Part shown: one piece after another, positions 27,201 to 37,434 of the stretch
Position numbering within the stretch: position 1 is the first letter of the stretch
Layout of the letters: the number at the start of each line of letters is the position of its first letter
Assembly: GCF_000002985.6 (NCBI RefSeq)
Contig: NC_003279.8
Span: forward strand, 10,974,001 to 11,038,000
Length of the DNA: 64,000 nt
Direction of reading: 5' to 3'
DNA from: Caenorhabditis elegans
Lineage: Eukaryota; Nematoda; Chromadorea; Rhabditida; Rhabditidae
Notes under the pieces: generated by a model
What the model was told of the DNA's origin: nothing
What the model saw: the letters and a program-made list of their open reading frames with translations, nothing else
The model's database searches: none
Program-made: the position numbers and the translations under genes

Positions 27201-30200
27201 TGAGCGGTACGAAAAAGAGCCGAGCAATAGCAAAAAAAGTTCTCCCAGAGCAGCTTTCGAGGCTTTGAGCTCCGTCTACAAAAGAGCAAACAGTACGTGA
27301 TGGTGTCTCTGGGTGTCTGCGTCTCGCTATTTTTATTACTCTCTCACTCTCTGTACTACGGATATCCAACGAGGGGGGAGCGAACATGAAGTACAAGTTG
27401 GTTAGGTGGGAGAAAGTTCTAGAAATGAGTTGGGTGAGGCTCAGAGACTACAAACTACAAACTTAAAAAAAATTTTTTTTTGACATTTGACTATTTCAAT
27501 TACCTTAAAGTTAATGCTGAAATAGTATCAGAAAGCAAAAAAAAAATTTTAAAAGAACGTAGCCCGAGCCTCTAAACTTCAAGCCCCTGTAACTCTGCAG
27601 AAATAAAAAATTTCAGAAAGTGGTCAACTGACAAAATGTAGGAAATTTTATGTACATTATTTTGTTAGTTGACAACTTTTTGATAGCATTTTTCGTTTTT
27701 GAAAAAAGTTAATTTGAAAAAAAGATTTGGAAAAAAAATTTTTTCTTGGAATTTTTTCAAAATTTCTGGAAAAAATACTACAAACAACAACAAAAATTTT
27801 TTAGCCTCAATCTCAAACTAGTCACAGAAAAACAATTAGTATAGTACTGGAATGTTGCGAAAAGTGGGCGGAGCCTGCCGTAATTTGAGCCGTTCGAAAT
27901 GTATGAGGAGTTGAAGGTGAAATTTTGAAAGAAAAACGAAAAAAGTACAAAAAATTCCAAAATGATTTTTTGATTCTTAACTGCTAGGTGAGGCTACAAA
28001 CTACAAACTACAAACTGAAAAATTTTTAGAAATCCATCTCCCTAATCGATATAAAAAGTATCGAAAGAATGTTTTTTTTAAATCGAAGTTTTTGACTACG
28101 AACTACAAAAAATTTTGGTAGACGTTCAGAGACTACAAACTACAAACTTCAAAATTTAAAACGGAAAATATTGGTTTAGGTACAAACTACAATTTTTAGT
28201 TATTCGGATTAAAAAGACATTGAAAAGAAATTTTTTAATCAAAAATTCAAAGTTTCCACAAAAAAATCGGTTGAGGCTCAGTGACTACAAACTACAAACT
28301 ACAAACTACAAACTACAACATTTAAAACGGAAAATATAGGTTAAAATACAAACTACAAATTTCGAGTTTTTAGAATTTTTCGAAATAAAAAAAATTGAAA
28401 ATTAAATTTTTTTTTCTCAAAAATTCAAAATTTCGACATAAAAAATTGTTTGAGGCTCAGAGACTACAAACTACAAAATACAAAATTTAAAAGGGAAAAT
28501 ATTGGCTAAGGTACAAACTACAATTTTTGAATTTTTCGGATTTTTCAAAAAAAAAATTGAAAAAAAAAAATTTTTTTTTAACAATAATTCAAAGTTTCCA
28601 CAAAAAAATTTGGTTGAGGTTCAGATACTACAAACTACACCAACGCTCTCAGCCTCAACCAAACCCACCAAAAAACATGATAACATGATAAACAAGATAG
28701 ACAAAGACCAGTATAAGTGTGTGGTCATCATCATCAGCTGCAGAGCCCCGCTGGTACTCCGTAAAGTGGGCGGAGCCTCCCGGCGGGTGTAATAGTATCG
28801 TGAAAAGGGACACCGCTGAAGAAAGACAGAAGCACCCATGGAACTTTTTCGAAAAAAACGAAAGAACATTGGCGGCGGCGACGGGAACATCGTTTGAAGT
28901 TTTTTTTTTTTAGTTTTTGCGTGGTTATTACGGATATATACTATTTGACGATCAGGTGTTAGTGGTTGAGGCTCATAGACTACAAACTACAAACTACAAA
29001 ATGCAAGGTTGACGAAATTTTAAGGCCAAGTTAAATTAATAGTGGTTATGTAAAAAAAGAAAAAAAAATTTGAGTAAGCAATCCATAAATTATTATGAAA
29101 ATTGATTTGGGTGAGGCTCATACTACAAACTACAAACTACAAAATAAATTTTTTAAAACATATTTTTTGATACAGTACTTTAATAATTTTTTTACAATAA
29201 CTGATTTAAATCCGCAATAAGTCAACCTAAAATCTTAGCCGCACCCAATTTTGTAGTTTGTAGTGTGAGCCCCAACCAAACTTCGAACTTGTATATCTCG
29301 GTGAGGGGTAGAGCTATCAAAAAGTTGTCAACTGGCAGAATGTAGGAAATTTTATGTTAATTATTTTGATAGTGAGCACTTTTTTTGTAGCTAGCTTAGT
29401 TTTTGAGATATAAAAGTTTTAAATTTCAAGAAATAAAAAATTGTTTGAAGTTCAATAGTCAGCACATTTTGCTCACACTGAAATTTCATAATGGGGTATA
29501 TTTATTTTTTAGTTATTTTTTTTTTAATTTTCACATTGTCTTTAATAATAATTATATGAGTTTTTAAAAATTGGTGAGAATTAAAAATGAGCAAAAAGTG
29601 TTGTCAAATTACGTATTTAGGGTATTGTCAAATTTGAACCGAAATTTTAAAATAGCTATTCTAGTTTTTGAGATAAAATTGGACAAAATTTATTTTTTTT
29701 ATGTGTCCCTCTTTTTTTGAAATTCCGTAGCTCTTAAGAGTTAAGAAAATCGGTTTGAACTATAAAATTCAACTACAAACTATAAAACATGTTACTTCCG
29801 GATTATTAGCTGCATTATGATTAAATGAAAACATATAACAAATTCTAAAATAGAAAAAAGTTTCAGAATATTTTACGAATCTACTATACGGGTAATTAAG
29901 TTAATGAAATAAATCTCCGTTGAAGCTTTGACTACAAACTACAATGTCATTAGGCAATTTTGTAGTTTGTAGTCTGATGAGCTTAGACTACAAACTACAA
30001 TTTCTCCATGTAGTTTATAGTCTACAGTGAGAATGGTTCATTTCCAACATTTTTCAACGAAAAAATTTTTAAATTTTTTTAGACTTTCAAGCCTACAGTT
30101 TTGTAGTCTACATTCCCTAACTCACCTCAATTGAGCCACAAGCATTGGGTCAAAGCTTCTGACCTCCTGAAGTCTCGGATGACATCTTCGCATTATTTGT

Positions 30201-33200
30201 GGTGTCATTGATGTATAAATTACATTACCAGATGCAATGTCGTCCGGTGAAGCCGGCAGTTGACGTCTTCGATGGATACTCATCTGAAACACAAAGAAAA
30301 CCCATTTGGAAATTGAAAAATTAGCGAAAAACGAGAAATTTCGATGAAAACGTGACTTTTTTCATGTGAAAATGATGGGTGAGGCTAAGCGGCAGTTGTA
30401 GTTTGTAGTCTTTGTGCAAATTTGAATTTTCAGATAGAAAATAAAATTGTGAACACTTCGCCAATTGAAAACTTTCTAATAACTTTTCTAGTTTTAGAGT
30501 TATAAGCAAAATAATATTGGTTGAGGCCAAGACAGTTTTGTAGTTTGTAGTGTGAGCCTCACCCAAGTTCAAACCCCCTATAACTCCGTCTAGAGCAAAG
30601 ATAGCAAAATTTTTTTAACTAACAAAATATAGTCCATAAGTTTTTCTAAATTTTACTAGTTGACAATTTTTGAATAGCGTTAATGTGGGCGGAGTTAGAG
30701 GAGTTATAAGTTACCAACTTAAAATCGGAGTAACTCCGCCGAAACTAGCTACATCAAAATCTTTCAATTGCTTGTAACTCGAAAACTAGAGGAGCTATCA
30801 AAAAATTTTAAATTGAAGGAATGCTTTGAGTTGAATTATATACCGGAAATTTTACAATAAAAAGGTTTTTTAAAGACTACAAACTACAAAATTTCCCCTG
30901 AGCCTCACTCAAATTTTTTTTAGCTGGTAACTTGAAAACTAGAATAGCTATTAAACAACTTTCAACTACAAAAATAATTAGAATTAAATTTTATTCTCAA
31001 GCAGACTACAAACTACAAACTGCTCTGAGCCTCAACCAAAAAGTGTGGCGAGTTCGCAAAAGTGCCAAAACACCAGTAAACTATCTGACAGTTTTCATAA
31101 AGGACTGGTTTGATTTCATACATTTTTTAATACTGTACACTACAAACTACAAGTTACAACAAGACTACAAACTACATCAAAAATCAAGTCAAGCACGTAT
31201 AGCAAAACAAAAAACTAAAAAAAGAGTCGTAGCAAAATAAAAAAAAAGAAACATGCTCGGCGAGCACCCCCGGAGCTCTCCTTGGATAATTATTCGGGGA
31301 AGAAAGAAGGGAAGCACGGGGGGGAGGGGGGGGGGGGGCATGTCAAAAGAGACGGCTAAGGGCAACTTTTGACTCGGTTAAGAAAAAGGGAAAAGGAGTG
31401 TGTGACACCTTAATGAGAAAATGTCAATTGGGTACTACTGTAGATGGTGGGGGAATTAGTTGTGGTGAGGACTTACAAATTACTTGGGAAATTTTTTTTT
31501 TTTTTTTTTGGCAAAAAAATTTCTGAAAAATTCGAATAGAAAGTTTTTGGTGAGGCTAACAATTTTTTGTAGTTTGTAGTTTACACATTAACCCAATGTT
31601 AAGGCTTAGAGACTTCAAACTACAAACTACAAAATTCCCAATACTTTTTTCGGCATGAAAAGTTGGATTTGGACGAAATTCGAGTAGTTTGTAGTTTTTA
31701 GAGTTTTTAATTTGTAGTTTGTAGTTTGTAGTTTGTAGTTTGTGGTTTGTAGTTTGTAGTTTGTAATTTAAGCCTAAAATGTTTTGAGAAAAAATTGTCA
31801 AAAAATAGGAAAACAACTACTGACAAAAATGTGTCTGGCTGATACTGCAAGCTACAAACTACAAACTACAAAGTGCAAACTACAAACTACAAACTACAGA
31901 CTACAAACTACAACTGGATTGAAAAAAATTTCCAAAAAATTGAAAAAAAATCATTTTACAAAATTTGCAAATTCATATTTACATAAGACTACAAACTACA
32001 GTTTTTTTTAAATAATTGTAGTTTGTAGTCCCTGAGCGTCAAAAAAGTCGAAAAAAAATTACAAACTATACAACTAATTAGATCTTTTTTTTTACAAAAA
32101 ATCGATAAACCCGAGATTTTTTTCAGCTTTTATGTTAAAATGAGGTCTACAAACATCAAACAACAAACTACAACCTACAACCTACAAACTACAAACTACA
32201 ATATACAGCTCAAAATCTAAAAAATAATTTTTTTCGTAAAGTGCAAGTTCCTAGAACCGGAATTTTTTTCTGCAAACTCAAACATTTAAAAATTTTTGGT
32301 TGAGGCTCAGAAAATGTTGTAGTTTGTAGTCTATGAGCCTCAACCAACAATTTTTTGCAATTTTTCTGATTGAATGATGTGTGAAAAAAAACAAACATCA
32401 GCAAAATAGACAAAAAAAAAGAAAAAAAACGGAAAAATTAATTAATTTTTCCCCTCCCGCAGTCTTTTTTACATTCACACACACAGATATACACACCAAA
32501 GTGAACAACTGCTTGAATCAATTAAGTTTCAGAAAAAAAATTGAGGAAATTTTAATACACCTGCTCCTAGTCGTTTCTTGAAAATGCCAAATTTCGACAT
32601 TTGATCAAATATCACGGATTTTGACTTTTAGCAGGGTCTTGAGGGGAAATTGTAGTTTGTAGTTTTGGAAATTAAAATTTTAGAATGTAAAATTTAGTTT
32701 TAAACATGTTTGTAGTTGAAAATTTTTCGATAGCTCTTTTAGTTTTAGAGTTATAACCAGAACAATATTGGTTAAGGCCAATGGGAGACTTGTAGTTTGT
32801 AGTCCTGCCCTAAAACCCTCCTAACTCCGTTAGGAACAGGGATTTCAACATTTTTTAAACAGACAAAATATTCTACATAAAATTTCCAACATTTTCTCAG
32901 CTGACAACTTTTTTCTAGAACTCCTCGTTGCAAAGTTAAAAAAGTTTTAAGATTGGTTGAGGCTCAGACTACAAACTACAATTTTTTCAGCCTCAACCAC
33001 AATATTGACATTTAATTAAAAAAGGCACGAATGTGAAAATATGGGCAAAAGTTTTGCATGTTGTAGTTTGTAGTCTAGGCAAAAAACATTTGATTTTGAA
33101 TAAAGTGTTTTGAAAAAAAATTAAACTGTTAAAAAAAATTAAATTTAAAGAAAAATTAATTGAAAAGTTGTAGTTTGTAGCCTTTGCCCTTTTTTTAAAC

Positions 33201-36200
33201 TTTGCTGAGACTCACGGACTACAAACTACAAAATATCTCAACCTCGACCAAAAGGTCATATGTGTCATCTGACCCCTTTGCTCTTTTGAAATTCCATTTT
33301 CTTTCGGTTTCTAAACTGACAAAAGGTTCAGGTAACTGGAAAATATTGGTTGAGGCTCAAAGACTACGAACTACACAATTTGAAGCCTCAACCATCTTAA
33401 AATTTGAATTTTTTTTCTTGAAAATTGTGAAAATTTCAGAGAAAATGGAAAAATGAGAAAGAAAAAATGTAAATTTTCGGTGTCGCTAATAAATTCGATT
33501 ATAGGAAAAATAAGGGGGAGAGGAAATAAATAAATTTAATGAATAATTGAAGGACTTTATAAATAGAATAGAAAACCGTGGGTGGAAAAAAAACAAGGAA
33601 ATAGTTCAGAAAAATCAAGTTTTTTTGGCAGAAAAACAGGTAAAAATTGATTAATTTTGAGTCGGATCAAGGGTGAGAAACTACAAACTACAAACTACAA
33701 ACTACAAACTAGAAAACTACAAAATACAAACTACAAAACTGATGAGTCATAAATTTCATATATATTGGGAGTTTCGAATAATTTTTTATTATTATTTTGG
33801 AAAAGAAAATTGCATACTACAGACTACAAACTACAAACTACAGACTACAGACTACAAACTACAGACTAAAAACTACAAATTGCTGGGAACTGTTATCTTA
33901 TTTTCCGGGAGTTTGGAAAAAAACACTTAAAAATTTTTTTGGAATTTTTGGAAAAATTGGTTGAGGCTCAGACTACAAACTACACTTTTTTTGTTTAATT
34001 TCTGAAAATTGTTTTGATAATTTGCACAGAATTGCAAAAAATCGAAAATTTCCCTGGTTGAGGCTGAAAAAGTTGTAGTTTGTAGTCTTAGCCTCAACGA
34101 AACTTCAAACCCTTGTAACTTTGCGAGGAGCAGAGCTAAAAAAATTTTGATTAACACCAAAATACTCTACTCACGTTTTCCTAAATTTTATTAGTTGTAA
34201 ACTTTTTGATATCTCCCCTTTCCACTGAAATAGACTACAAACTACAAAACCAGGTGAGCCTCACCAAAAATGTATTGGACTTTAGCACAATAACTAGAAG
34301 CGCTATAAGAAAATTTTCAATTGCAAAATTACTTAAAATTGAATTTCATATCAGAAAATATGTGTTATAAATTGAACGGTTTTTTGAAATTGCAAAAGAT
34401 TTTCAAGAATCAAAAAAAGTTTTTTTTTTTTTTTTTGGTTTAAAAAACAATTTTTCATAAAAAAATATTTTTAATGCCGAGCTAACAATATAAATATATA
34501 AATTTTCACTGTTTAGGATATCCTTAAAAACCAAAAAATCTTTAAAAAAATCACGTTTCAGTGTAGTTTCAGCACAAAAAAGGGGGTAATCAGAAGCCGG
34601 CATAATTTTTTGTGCAAATTTTTTCTTTTTTTTTCTTTTTTCGTCTCGTTGCGTCAATGAAAAGGAGAGGGTGACAAATTAATTCAATATCACTTTTTTT
34701 GTTTTGGCTACATTTTAGCTTCATTTTCCAAAAAAAACCTGAAAGATTGAAATTTAAGCATGTTTACTATTAGGAAAGGTACACTACAAACTACAAAGAT
34801 TTGTTTTTTTTTTTTGGAAATTTTAGGTTTGAAAATACTCGAGTCTGAAAAAATTACGCCAACTGACAAAATGCTCAGAATTTAATTTTCTACATGAACA
34901 TTTTAAATTTGCAAAATTTTGAAAACTACAAACTACACAAAATTACCATTTTAAACGCAAAAACTCAATTTTTTCTAGGCTTCGAAAAAGCGTTCTATTT
35001 ATTCAAAACCTGCTTTCCCAGTAGTAAATAAAAATTTTAGATAGATATTTTTTTGGCTGAATACCCAAATACTTGAAACGATGAAATATGATACATCCAC
35101 CCCGTACTCGCCGTGAGCAAATGTTTTTAGAGCCCGGTTTTACTAGGTAAAGCACCTTTGAAAACAAATTTGAATTGATTGGTTGAGGCTTAGAGACTAC
35201 AAACTACAATCTTGTTAGCCTCAATTTATTTTTTCAGCTTGGGCTACAAACTACACTACAAACTATAAACCCGATTTTTTTTAAATTTTGAAACTCTCAC
35301 CGAGAAGCTGGAAACTGAAAAAAAAAATTTTTTTCACGATTTTCAATTGTACTGCGAATTGAACATTTCCAACAAAATAGATATACAGACTACAAACTAC
35401 AAACTAGAAGCTACAAACTACAAGCTACAAACTACGAACCACAAATAAAAATAATCTAAAAACTGGGTAAAAAACTAAATTTTTGGTACGCTTTTTTGAA
35501 AACTTCTATAGATTTTTTTTTGAATGTTGCTTTACCATCAGGCATCAGACTACAAACTATAAACTACAAACTACAAACTACACACTACAAACTACAAACT
35601 ACGAACCACAAATAAAAATAATCTAAAAACTGGGTAAAAAACTAAACTTTTGGAACGCTTTTTTGAAAACGTCAATAGATTTTTTTGAATGTTGCCTTAC
35701 CATCAGGCATCAGACTACAAACTATAAACTACAAACTACAAACTACAAACTACAAACTACAAACCACAAACAAAAATAATCTGAAAACTGGGAAAAAACT
35801 AAATTTTTGGTACGCTTTTATGAAAACTTCTAAAGATTTTTTTTCTATCTACAAATCTACAAACTACAAACTACATACTACAAACTACACATATTTCGAA
35901 ATTTTGTGTTTTGAAAAAAAAATAATCCGAAAAATGGAAGCAGGAAAAAAACGCAATTTTCAGATTTTCGTTGTTGACATTTTTTGGAATTTTGCTAGAC
36001 TACAAACTACAAACTACAAACTACAAAACTACTATTTTTAAAATATACATTTGCTGTTCTATTTATTTTTTGCAAATAAAATTGCAGAAAACTGCTTAAG
36101 CTCTATGCTTGAGGCTCAGAAAATTTGTAGTTCGTAATCTGGGCCTCTGCCAAGTTTAAGAGTTTAAGCGTCGGTAACTCTGCAAGGAGTGAAGCTGGAA

Positions 36201-36646
36201 AAAAAGTTGTCAACAGACAAAATGTAGGAAATTTTATGTAGATTAATTTTGTAATTGAAAATTTTTTGATAGCTTCTATCCCCACTGAGATAGACTACAA
36301 ACTACAAAACTGCCAACGCCTAAACCAATATAATTTTGATCATAGCTAGTGAACCACTATAGTTATTAAAAAATTTCCAACTACAAAACTGATCAGCACA
36401 AGGTTTCCAGTAACTACAAACTACAAAAACTACAAATAATTGTGTAAGAATAGGCGTAAAATGTGAAGAAAATGAAAATGGAGGAGAAAATTGGAATACA
36501 CATTGATAATTCATGAGGTAAAATGTCATATACTGGAATGCGTGAGCTTCTTCTTCTCACGAGCTCCTCAGAGCACAAATAATTCCATTAATTTTCCATT
36601 TTTCTTCTCTCACCGCTGCCGCCGCTTTTTCCAATTTTCTTGACAT
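6008..36646 (-). CDS. Ras-superfamily small GTPase resembling RGK (Rad/Gem/Rem) proteins
   Basis: Coding exons in transcript order: 36646-36614 (tentative), 30283-30126, 16627-16504, 11086-11001, 9443-9342, 8551-8305, 7584-7491, 7448-7276, 7100-7007, 6540-6304, 6096-6008 (TGA). Every junction is in phase: 478 residues with the first exon, 467 without. A basic, serine-rich N-terminus precedes a G domain with P-loop GDTGTGKSS (about residues 244-252 of the 467-residue form), NKID (about 346-349) and FEISVAL in the G5 position. The canonical switch II DxxG is absent; FFESDMSD stands there. The C-terminus is basic (LFAKFKNWRRGSS) with no CAAX box. Long N-terminus, odd switch II and basic unlipidated tail are RGK traits; RGK proteins restrain voltage-gated calcium channels and cytoskeletal kinases. 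Function here is inferred. A divergent Ras-like protein outside RGK is the alternative. Confidence 0.85.
6097..7006. repeat. CTACAAA repeats in the two 3'-most GTPase introns
   Basis: Intron 6303-6097 starts GTGAGGCTAG followed directly by CTACAAA copies and carries another copy near its acceptor. Intron 7006-6541 starts GTAGGCTACAAACTAC and includes a 21-bp tandem unit (ATTGTAGTTTGTAGTTAGCC plus T), four copies at about 6582-6662. Confidence 0.85.
7449..7490 (-). repeat. 42-bp GTPase intron made only of CTACAAA repeat
   Basis: Read on the minus strand, the intron begins GTAAGTTCTAACTAC, consists of CTACAAA-type units, and ends AAACTACAG at the acceptor. Exon phases on both sides (phase 1) confirm it is a real coding intron: the joined reading is ADEI-Q-DYENT. 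Confidence 0.9.
7585..8304. other. AT-rich GTPase intron without CTACAAA units
   Basis: This 720-bp intron is A/T homopolymer-rich. It holds an imperfect internal repeat around AAAATTGACCAA and GGTTTTG near 7835 and 8175. It is one of the few GTPase introns free of CTACAAA. Nothing gene-like is seen. Confidence 0.65.
8590..9310. repeat. Three-copy block with AACGTTATAACG palindromes, CTACAAA and an ATA microsatellite
   Basis: Three diverged units (about 8880-9000, 9057-9165 and 9170-9310) share CTATAAT, a TTATAACGTTATAACG palindrome, CTTGAATGACTAAA and CTACAAA copies. The third unit has a (TAA)n microsatellite at about 9173-9224. All lie in GTPase intron 9341-8552. Confidence 0.75.
9444..11000. 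repeat. GTPase intron with scattered CTACAAA copies
   Basis: AT-rich intron with (CTACAAA)n at 9774-9806, an extended TTGGCTGAGGCT unit near 9945-10015, further copies at 10610-10840, and many ATTAATA/TACATTAATA words. No exon is supported. Confidence 0.7.
11459..11500 (-). CDS. Alternative first coding exon of the GTPase gene
   Basis: ATG at 11500 is preceded by the acceptor TTAATTTTAG/AAA. The exon encodes MTDLINPEMLLQVE and ends GAG/GTAAAA in phase 0, joining exactly to the exon at 11086 (VRRMAIDD). It would replace the exons at 30283 and 16627 and give a 387-residue form. An acceptor directly before the ATG suggests a trans-spliced transcript from a promoter in the upstream intron. Confidence 0.6.
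12692..14105. repeat. Tandem duplication inside a GTPase intron
   Basis: Copy 1 (12692 to about 13505) and copy 2 (13510 to about 14105) are near-identical direct repeats. Copy 2 lacks about 218 bp, corresponding to roughly 13098-13315 of copy 1. Each ends with a palindrome of GAAGATGGCTCCG arms between A- and T-runs. Confidence 0.85.
13471..13496. repeat. Perfect 26-bp palindrome
   Basis: Arms GAAGATGGCTCCG and CGGAGCCATCTTC abut with no spacer, flanked by A7-G and G-T9. A copy at 14071-14096 differs by one central base (CCGAGG). Confidence 0.95.
14199..14214 (+). repeat. 16-base G tract
   Basis: Sixteen Gs follow AAGGGGAT in the GTPase intron; a second G-quadruplex candidate. Confidence 0.9.
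14225..16503. repeat. Extended CTACAAA/GAGGCT units in GTPase intron
   Basis: Repeated TTGGTGAGGCT...TTTGTAGTTTGTAG units on both strands, AT-rich filler and one GTTGTCAACT-type foldback near 14870-15000. No coding exon is seen before the exon at 16504-16627. Confidence 0.7.
16628..19259. repeat. 5' part of the 13.5-kb GTPase intron region: CTACAAA repeats and one unique stretch
   Basis: (CTACAAA)n runs near 16935-17005 and many extended units occur to about 18620. The stretch 18640-18920 is less AT-rich and not repeat-like. It holds a hairpin at 18676-18702 (CTGAGGAC/GTCCTCAG arms). Short open frames here show no recognisable domain. Confidence 0.65.
19260..19675. repeat. CCGGCAAATTGCCG minisatellite, inverted array
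   Basis: About 12 units of 30-35 bp (GCCGGAATTGAAATTTTCCG, then GCAAATCGGCAAATT), the reverse orientation of the array at 2935-3530. Overlapping minus-strand open frames are artefacts. Confidence 0.85.
20707..22300. mobile_element. 1.58-kb DNA transposon-like element with 12-bp inverted repeats and 5-bp target duplication
   Basis: The left end CACGGCCTCTCT (20712-20723) is matched perfectly by AGAGAGGCCGTG (22284-22295). AGTTA directly flanks both ends (20707-20711 and 22296-22300). The subterminal regions share CTCTC/GAGAGTGAGAT motifs in inverse order. The interior differs from the CTACAAA-filled surroundings. Two short plus-strand frames (21205-21387, 21350-21577) show no recognisable transposase, so it looks non-autonomous. 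CAC termini with 5-bp duplications recall Transib and 4-bp ones Chapaev/CACTA; superfamily is undecided. Confidence 0.8.
22301..27180. repeat. AT-rich mid-intron with sparse CTACAAA and foldback copies
   Basis: 22301-23230 is AT-rich filler. Extended GGTTGAGGCT/CTACAAA units occur at 23240, 23805-23865, 24000-24035, 24205-24235, 25790-25850, 25935-25965 and 26270-26305. GTTGTCAACT-type foldbacks lie at 26410-26720. No exon is supported. Confidence 0.6.
27190..27400. promoter_or_regulatory. Candidate internal regulatory region in the giant intron
   Basis: A non-repetitive, less AT-rich island contains GTCTGCGTCTCGC and CTCTCTCACTCTCTG. From memory, CTGCGTCTC-type words are common in C. elegans promoters. 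A second GC-richer island lies at 28680-28900 (CAGCTG E-box). An alternative GTPase promoter is possible; the call is inference from composition only. Confidence 0.3.
28100..28640. repeat. About 165-bp tandem repeat, roughly 3.5 copies
   Basis: Units begin GAGGCTCAGAGACTAC near 28122, 28276, 28455 and 28619. They continue through AAAATTTAAAACGGAAAATA, TACAAACTACAATTTTT and TCAAAGTTTCCACAAAAAA. Each unit includes the CTACAAA/GAGGCTCA module. Confidence 0.75.
28900..30125. repeat. Intron segment with extended units and a GTTGTCAACT foldback
   Basis: Extended TGGTTGAGGCTCA/CTACAAA units occur at 28963-29000 and 29110-29140, and a foldback at 29283-29420. CTACAAA pairs at 29930-30110 run up to the donor of the exon at 30126. 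Confidence 0.65.
30284..35360. repeat. CTACAAA-dense GTPase intron (5' part)
   Basis: Dense (CTACAAA)n runs lie at 31690-31775, 31848-31912, 32165-32200, 33675-33740 and 33820-33880, with many extended units. GTTGTCAACT-type foldbacks occur near 30560-30690, 32800-32950 and 34100-34220. The acceptor TGTTTCAG directly before ATG 30283 could take the exon at 36614 or a spliced leader. Confidence 0.7.
31250..31480. promoter_or_regulatory. Candidate alternative promoter region about 1 kb upstream of exon ATG 30283
   Basis: A GC-richer island between CTACAAA-dense stretches holds GCTCGGCGAGC (palindromic), two G runs (7 and 13) at 31318-31338, and inverted arms GTCAAAAG/CTTTTGAC (31342-31349, 31366-31373). 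No TATA box is evident; inference only. Confidence 0.25.
35385..36030. repeat. About 163-bp tandem repeat carrying (CTACAAA)n
   Basis: Four units start near 35385, 35545, 35709 and 35865. Each has a (CTACAAA)n run, then CAAATAAAAATAATC, AAACTGGG and ACTAAATTTTTGG. Copies two and three are nearly identical, with ATGTTGCCTTACCATCAGGC at their boundary, so expansion is recent. Confidence 0.85.
36614..36646 (-). CDS. Tentative first coding exon of the long GTPase isoform
   Basis: ATG at 36646 reads MSRKLEKAAAA and ends GCG/GTGAGAG in phase 0, joining in frame to MSIHRRRQ at 30283. The frame is open further upstream. Support is the strong donor and the exact phase; the 6.3-kb intron makes it uncertain. 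Confidence 0.45.
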
Positions 36647-36786
36647 CAAAATATGGAGATCCTCCTTGCCCCTGCCCCGAAGGCTTGAAAAATAAAGAAA
36701 AATTTTCTTCAGTTTTTTGGAGTTTTTTACCCGGTAAACAACAATATTCATGGGTTAATGAACATGTTTTTTTCGGGTAATGGAAG

Positions 36787-37135
36787 GAAAACAATGAATT
36801 TTGGAGTTTAGGCTTAGGCTTAAGCTTAAGGTTGGGCTTAGGCTTAAGGTTGGACTTAGGCTTAGGCTTAAGGTTAGGCTTAGGCCTAGGTTTAGGCTTA
36901 GGCTTAAGCTTAGGCAAAGGCTTATTCTAAGGCTTGGCGTCAGTGGCGAGCGTTAGCTTTAGGGTTTGAGGCTTAGGCTCAGGCTTACCCTTAAGAATAG
37001 GCTTTGGCTTAGGTTTAGGCTAAGGTTTAGCTTTAGACTTAATCTTAAGCTTAGGCTTAGGCTTTAGTTTAGTATAAGGATTAGGATTAGGATTTGGTTT
37101 AGGCTTGTGCTCATGCTTAGGCTTAGGCTTAATAC
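36787..37135 (+). repeat. Interstitial telomere-like array (TTAGGC)n
   Basis: About 45 diverged TTAGGC/TTAAGC units. A non-telomeric module GGCTTGGCGTCAGTGGCG, then AGCGTTAGCT, is embedded at 36931-36958. Plus-strand TTAGGC points towards the F-box pair. Confidence 0.9.
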
Positions 37136-37434
37136 CAGCACAAAAATTTTCAGCCCTTTGCATTATTTCTCGTTACCAAATTAAGTTAGACAATGTACCA
37201 TGCGGATAACCCAATTTTTTGGCTAACAGCAAAATCGGCTAACTTTTAAAATGTCGGATAATGTCTAGTTTGGCTTATATTAGCCGAGTTAGTTGTGTAC
37301 CAAATTAACAAAATATCATAGTAAAACTTTTTAACGTTTTCATGAGAAATGTTTATTGCCAGTCAAAAAGGGATAATTATTGATTTTTTGAAACAATTTC
37401 AATATAATCGATGTGCAACGAAAAACGTTATATT

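Noticed and set aside
27181..27396. 71-residue minus-strand ORF in the giant intron as a coding exon
   Set aside because: No donor or acceptor in phase with neighbouring GTPase exons; composition fits regulatory DNA better.
36588..36917. KPKPKPKL-rich minus-strand ORF
   Set aside because: It is the translation of TTAGGC telomere-like repeats; only the short in-phase segment at 36614-36646 is considered, in another frame.
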